DNA of 64,000 bases, from contig LATX02000212.1 of assembly GCA_001466705.2 (NCBI GenBank), positions 62,001 to 126,000 of the forward strand, given 5' to 3'. Positions 58,513 to 64,000 of the stretch are shown piece by piece. The position numbers were made by a program, and so were the translations under genes. Every line of letters starts with the position of its first letter. Position 1 is the stretch's first letter. This stretch comes from Moniliophthora roreri. Its lineage: Eukaryota; Basidiomycota; Agaricomycetes; Agaricales; Marasmiaceae. The notes beneath the pieces were generated by a model. That model did not search any database. It was not told where the DNA came from and was given only the letters and a program-made list of their open reading frames with translations.

Positions 58513-58552
58513 TACCCCCCCCAACAAGGGGCAAACTCCATATTGCCATCAT

Positions 58553-59921
58553 CTATGACTCTCCATCTCCGTAAAGCTCTGTGTTGTAATCGTATGACAT
58601 ATCCGGCATATCGTCTTCAGTCTCCAGCCTGGGTGTCGGCGGTAAGTCGGAGGGAGGTTGCCATCCCATAGTGAGTTGTTCCTCAACCGAAAGAAGCCGA
58701 ACCTTTCGAGGGTCCGCCCCGACGAATAGGAGTTGAGCATCCCTGTCATACTCCTGAGCCAGCTCATCAACACTCTCCTCCGAGATTGTCATATGGTTCA
58801 TTGTCATAATCACGATCATCCGACATAAGGTCTGTGCCCGAATCAGTCCCTCGGCGCGCAATGCGGCGAGACCTTCGTTGGTTGGGGCAGTGGCTAGACA
58901 TATGACCAGGTTGAGTTGTGAAGCATCGGCGACACATGTACTGTGGGCAATGTCGGGCGAAATGGCACTCCAGTCCACACACAGGGCAGAGACACGGTCA
59001 ATGAGCTGTGTCATTGGGGTCGGGACCGGAGTCGGATTTCTCAATCTGAGCGTCGGTGGGGCGTTGTCATTTTTGGGGGTTCGGTTCTCCTGCTCTTCGT
59101 CCCCGTCCTCGTGCCCTACGAGAGCGTCCTCCCCTCCAACCCCAGGGATATGTTCCACTCTCAGGAGGAACTGAGGCCTCAGGCGTCTGAAGATTTCGGA
59201 GGTCGATGGCGGTCTCAGTTCTGGGTTGTAATGAGGAGGCGGGGTCGATAGACTTGATCTTAGGCTTGACGTTGGGATCGGGAGTGAGGTCAGGATAAAC
59301 GAGGGTGCCGGCGGGTTCAGGGGAGGAATGGGTAATGCCAGGGAGTCGGCTACCACTGGCGACTGGTTCGGAGGTGAGTCTGGAGATGAGACTCCGGGTG
59401 TCATTGATATCGGGACGGGGATATCCGTTCCCATTGGTTCTTCGTCCGAGTCGGTCGATGAGGTTGAAGGAGAGGGGATCAGGGTAGACTGACATTTCTC
59501 TGGGATCTGCGGAAGGGGGCATGGACAAATGGGGGTGATATGGAAAGGTGCATGGTACCGTGATAGGACCCGTGAGGCCCAACTTGTAGTTACAAGCATA
59601 CATCACCTGGTTTGTGATTTCAAGGCTGCAGCTTTCAATGATGCGCTCGAAAAGCTTCCGTTGGGTCCTGAGGAAAAAGAGGCTTTTGACGCAGGGTTCC
59701 AGTCGGTTGTGCTGATCAGCGGCCGCTCTAATCTGGTTGTCGTACTGTTCGGAATTAAAGAGGTGGAGAAGTTGATAGGGGTTTGGATGGAGGCCGTTCA
59801 GGTAGGTGATGTTTTCCCCGTATCGTCCTTCTCCTGACACAGTAGGAACAGGGCTCGGGATTCTGGCTGGCTGGCTGCCAGAAGCAGAAGAGAAAGAGGC
59901 AGCGGAGGTTGCATTGGACAT
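58553..59921 (-). pseudogene. ORF3 of Gypsy copy 2, zinc-knuckle protein
   Basis: ATG at 59921, two bases after the pol stop (TAA AA ATG). First frame 284 residues (ending 59067), the same length as in copy 1. The same frame then passes stops that differ in position from copy 1 and reaches the knuckles at 58982-58767 (CPVCGLECHFARHC, CRRCFTTQPGHMSSHC). The alternate frame 59599-58553 (348 residues) ends in the conserved AQLLFVGADPRKVRLLSVEE ... YNTELYGDGES. Conservation of length, knuckles and tail between diverged copies argues that ORF3 is genuinely translated. Function unknown. Confidence 0.72.
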
Positions 59922-59925
59922 TTTT

Positions 59926-62900
59926 AATTGGCAGGGATGGGAATGGGGTCTTTCGGCTTTAGTTTATGTCGTTTTATATACTTCTTGAGAAGGTCTAGAC
60001 AATTCACCATTCCTTCCATTCGGATCCATCGATTATGTGACGAATCGTATCCCGTGTATGAAACTAGGAACTCTCATGGCCGTTTCTTTGGTCTGTGTCC
60101 CATGATTGCCTCCACTTCATATTCTTCAAACCCTTCAATAAGATCCGGGGGTGGTTCCATGAAACTCGGTCCATGAGCTTCAGTTTCCTTATACGGCGAC
60201 AGAAGGGCCGCGTGGAAAACAGGGTGAATTTTCCATTGATGTGGTAAGTCCAGCCTATATGTCACCGGCCCCAAGACTTCGAGAATCTTGAACGGTCCCT
60301 CTCGTTTCGGAGCTAACTTCTTCGACGGGTATCCCGTGGCTAGATTCTTCGCTTCTAACCATACTTTTTGCCCTTTCTCAAAGGTATCCAGCTTCTGCTT
60401 CTCTCTCCTTATCATACGTTGTCGTGCGAGTTCCAATAGACTTGCAGTTTCTTCTCAGATTCTCTTTAGTTCTTGGAGCTGTTCTTCTATCGATGGGATC
60501 ATCGTTCTTTCGAATATAGTTGGGAGTGGACGCGGGTGGTATCCCATCATCATGAAGAATGGGGATTTCTTGAGAACAGAGTGAGTTCGGTTGTTATGTG
60601 CGAATTCTGCTAAAGGGAGGTATTCTTTCCATCTGGTTTGTTCTTTCGAACAGAACGCTCTGAGGTAGACTTCGATCTCTTGATTAACCCGCTCTGTCTC
60701 TCCATCTGTCTGTGGGTGGAATGCTGTGCTCATTGAATGTTTGATAGACAGCTGTTTCCCCATTTCTTGGAATACTTCTGCTGCGAATCTGGGGTCTCGG
60801 TCTGAGATGATACGATCTGGTAGCCTGAACCTTCTGTACAGATGTTGAATTAACAGTTCCGCTATCTTTGTGGTGTCCATTGTCTTGGTACATGGGATAA
60901 AAATTACCCCCTTCATAGAGGAGTGGTCCACCACTACTAAAATAGAATCCATGTCGTCGCATTCAGGTAGGTCCATAATGAGATCCATCGTGCAGACCTG
61001 GAATGGGAAAGAGTTCGGTGCTGGGAGTGGTTGTATGGGCGTCCTCGTGGGGTGTGTATTGATTTTGGACTGCTGACATATTACGCAACCGTCAACGAAG
61101 GATCGAATGAATTTTGACATTCCTGGCCACCAGAAGTCTCGTTGTACCTGTTCAACTGTATTCCACTGTCCTGGGTGTCCAACGCCAGGTGTTTCATGTA
61201 TGGTCCGAACTATCCGACGCCAAAGGTCATCGTCATTCGGTACATAGACCCGACCTTGAAAGAAGAGTAGCTCTTCTTCAATTCTCCAGTCCGAAAGTGT
61301 GGATTTGATTGGCGGCACGCCTTGGTGTAATAGTTGCTCCAAGGCCGACTTATGAAAGTCGTCCGGGCCCAATCTTTCGACTATCGCTTCCTTCATTCCT
61401 AAATCAATGCCTTTGATGAAGAGTTATTCTGGCAGCATGATAATATCCTTGTTATCACTGTCCACTTCGTCCTGTTCGTTACTCTGCCGAGATAGGGCGT
61501 CGGCTTGGGTGATTGATTTCCCAGGAACATGGATCAGCCCTAGATCGAATTCTGATAAGAAGAGACTCCATCTGGCCTGTCGTCTGTTCAATTTTTGTGC
61601 CGTTCTAAAGTACGTCAGATTTTTATGATCCGACAGGATTACGACCTTGAAGTTTCCTCCTATAAGGTAGTGTCGCCATTCCATTAATGCTCGGTAAATG
61701 GCTAAGAGTTCGTGGTCATAAATCTCATAGTTCTGCTCTGTCGGCGATAAAGATTTTGAAAGGTATCCACAGGGGTGCCATTCGCCATCGGTCCCTTTCT
61801 GTCTGAGAACTGCTCCCGTAGCCCATTTAGATGCGTCGGCTTCGATAACGAAAGGTTTGTTGACATCCAGCATGATTAGTATCGGCTCTGAGAGGAATTT
61901 TGCTTTGAGGACGTTGAAGGCTATCTGGCACTCCTTCGTCCACTCGAATTTCCGATTCTTCTGTAACAGGTCATTCAAGGGTCTCGTTAATTGTGCGTAT
62001 TTCCCTATGAATTTCCTGTAGAAGTTCCCAAAGCCTAAAAACGTGCAAACTCCTTTTACCATCTGTGGAGGCTCCCATTCGGCGATCCCGGCTAATTTCA
62101 CAGGGTCCATAGCTATATAACCGGGTCGTATGACCATTCCTAGGAATATTACTTCTGTTACGTCAAACTTGCACTTCTCCGGTTTAAGGAACAAATCGTG
62201 CTCCTTGAGGCGACGCATCAGGCGCTCTGTTCACTCCCTGTGTTCGTCCTGATTTTTTGAAAATAGGAGGATGTCGTCCATATAAACTACACACCATCCT
62301 TCATCAATGAAGTCAGATAGAATGTCGTTCATGAAGGCTTGAAACGTAGCTGGGGAGTTGCTTAATCCGAAGAACATAACCGTCAGCTCGAACAGCCCTC
62401 TATTGGTTTTGAAGGCTGCCTTCCATTGATCTCCATCCTTTATCCGAATGTTGTTGTAACTGTTCCGAAGATCAAGTTTCGTAAACACTGGCTCCCTTGA
62501 GTTTGTCCAGGAGCTCCGAGATTAGCGGCAATGGATAGGTGTTCTTCACGGTTCCTTTATTGAGCTCTCTATAATCCTGTGTCGGCCTGAGCGCCCCCTT
62601 CTCCTTTTTTGCTATGAAGAAGAAGGGAGACGCCATAGGTGACTTGGATTTGCGAATGTACCCTTTCCGTAGGTTTTCTTCAAGGAATTTGTCTTGTTCC
62701 GCTTGTTCCGCAGGACTTAGCAGATATAGCTTGCAATTCCTCGGGACGAAGTCTGCCTTGAGATCGATTGCATGATCGTAAGTTCTGGAAGGTGGGAATC
62801 GTTCAGCCTTTCCTTTTTCGAACCGATCATGATACCCCAACAAGTAAGAAGGGATAAGCTCATTGATGTCCTTCTTCGTCGTCTGCTGTTGATGGGCCAT

Positions 62901-63404
62901 TTCCTGAGACGCAGTGATTTTTGCCCCAATAAGGACCTCTGGTTCGCTGTTATCCAAAACCCCTTTGAACCTTTTAATCCGAATTTTCCTCCGTAGAGGG
63001 AACTGGATTTCTCCTGTTTCCCAATTAATCATTGGGTTATGATACCGCAACCATGGAAGTCCCAGAATCATCTCTTCATCTCCTATGCCGGATATCATGA
63101 AGTTCTCTCAAAACTCCTTTCCAGCAATCAGGAATTCTAATTCCACTACGTGTGTGATCCAAGCCATCTTGTTTGCCATTCCGTCAACATTGAAGACCTT
63201 GATCGGTTCCGGTAGTTGAATCCATTTTTTTCCTAGCGTCCGTGCCAGCTTTACACTTATGAATCTTCCTCCGGCTCCTGAATCCAATAGTGCTTTTGTT
63301 TCGATGTTCTTTGTTCCCACTTTGTACTGGAGAGGAATATGCATAGAATTTCGGTCCATTTTAGCTAGTACAAAGTGCGAAATAGTTATCGGTGGTAGAG
63401 CCAT
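59926..63404 (-). pseudogene. Pro-Pol polyprotein of Gypsy copy 2
   Basis: Protease LLDSGAGGRFI (about 63280), RT with [15 protein letters not shown] and YMDDILLFS (about 62270), RNase H ([18 protein letters not shown]), integrase (HETPGVGHPGQW ... CVICQ; CTMDLI, SDRDPRF, GETERVN) and the chromodomain-like tail EFLVSYTGYDSSHNRWI ending in TAA. Breaks are fewer than in copy 1: stops near 63108, 62231, 61424, 60455 and 60074, and a frame change near 62475. All catalytic residues I checked are present. Confidence 0.9.
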
Positions 63405-63421
63405 CGTCCTCCTTCGCCATT

Positions 63422-64000
63422 TTAAAAACCCTCCTTCTCCATTAGATTGAGAAGTGATTCCTTTTCTTTGTCTGTCTGATTGTTTACCAATGCTTGGATC
63501 TTCGCGAACCTTTCCTCTTTTGAAAGCTTCCTCGGTTCCTCTCGTCTCCTTTCATCCTTCTTCGGTGTGTCTGGACAATCCTTGATTCAATGCCCATTAC
63601 GTCCGCATCGAAAGCACAGTCCCTTCGCCATGTATTCCTTCCTATCAAAGTCATTAACCTGCTTGATGGTGACTTCTTCCTTCTTTCGAAAGTTCCTTTG
63701 CGGCTTCTTTCCTCCATGTTCTTCGTCCCATGTCTTTCCATACTCCTGGGCCTGTTTATAACTCTCATCGAATAAGATAGCGGTGTTCATCCAATCTTTG
63801 ATCGTGGTAGGCGCACCTTCTGGTCTGGTCATGATCTTAAGCGCCAAACTCCTGGGTAGTCCTCATTTGAAGGCCACGATCTGGGCTGCATCATTATACC
63901 CTGTCTGTTTGGCTAGATAAGTGAATTGATACGTATATTCATTGGCTCTGTCCGTCATTCGTAAATCCTTAAGCTCCAACTGCTTTCAGAGCTGGATCGA
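63422..64000 (-). pseudogene. Gag C-terminal part of Gypsy copy 2 (partial)
   Basis: Enters from beyond the window; shows SLALKIMTRPEGAPTTIKDW, the first half of the knuckle CFRCGRNGH, then a TGA where copy 1 has a sense codon, and the end EKEGF plus TAA at 63424-63422. Confidence 0.8.

Larger units (their letters stand above)
58063..64000 (-). mobile_element. Three-ORF Ty3/Gypsy element (copy 2), truncated by window end
   Basis: Same organisation as 24691-32004: 3' LTR at the left (58063-58512), ORF3, pro-pol and gag, running off the window at 64000. Protein sequence is clearly homologous but diverged from copy 1. It inserted into the plus-strand Gypsy integrase tail; the left flanking pentamer is ATATG. 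Confidence 0.93.

Noticed and set aside
1..64000. CRISPR array, bacterial operon or prophage
   Set aside because: No regular repeat-spacer arrays; introns and TE types show a eukaryotic fungal genome.

Overview
The window looks like a dikaryotic Agaricomycete (mushroom-forming basidiomycete) genome. Introns are short (46-64 nt) with GT-AG ends, and one carries a TACTAAC branch site. The genes include basidiomycete-type F-box proteins and single-pass membrane proteins, and the transposon families are agaricomycete types. Four single-N assembly gaps (38905, 44424, 52536, 55451) are each flanked by near-identical sequence, so parts of 38-57 kb are unmerged overlapping contigs rather than true tandem duplications.

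Layout. 1-13.3 kb is ordinary gene space: a short FHA-domain protein (+), a secretory single-pass membrane protein (-), a HIT-like protein (-), two F-box proteins (+) and the 60S acidic ribosomal protein P1 gene (+), whose four exons resolve cleanly. From 13.32 kb to the end nearly everything is mobile DNA or its remains.

13.32-22.80 kb is bounded by 43-bp terminal inverted repeats with a TAA target duplication (PIF/Harbinger-like ends). It carries an unexpected cargo: a decayed tyrosine recombinase, an XPG/FEN-like nuclease and a SAP-domain protein, plus a CACTA-type MITE. 24.69-32.00 kb is a complete Ty3/Gypsy element (minus strand, 457-bp LTRs, target duplication GAAGC) with gag, pro-pol and an extra third ORF encoding zinc knuckles. 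It has a probable self-primed (Tf1-type) primer site. A second, truncated member occupies 58.06-64.00 kb. 32-46 kb holds a pol tail, tRNA-like sequences, a pair of decayed minus-strand genes (one with a Zn2Cys6-like cluster), MITEs and gag/LTR remains. 46.2-58.06 kb is a plus-strand Gypsy family with a different pol type, arranged in tandem with a shared LTR-like region and cut at its 3' end by the second three-ORF Gypsy element.

Decay pattern. Most stops inside the elements, the differences I compared between LTRs, and both lost arginines of the recombinase are C/T or G/A transitions. Many are at CpG, as expected from cytosine methylation and deamination or a RIP-like process. The most novel items are the TIR-bounded recombinase/nuclease/SAP unit and the three-ORF Gypsy family, in which pol stop and ORF3 start are separated by exactly two bases in both copies.
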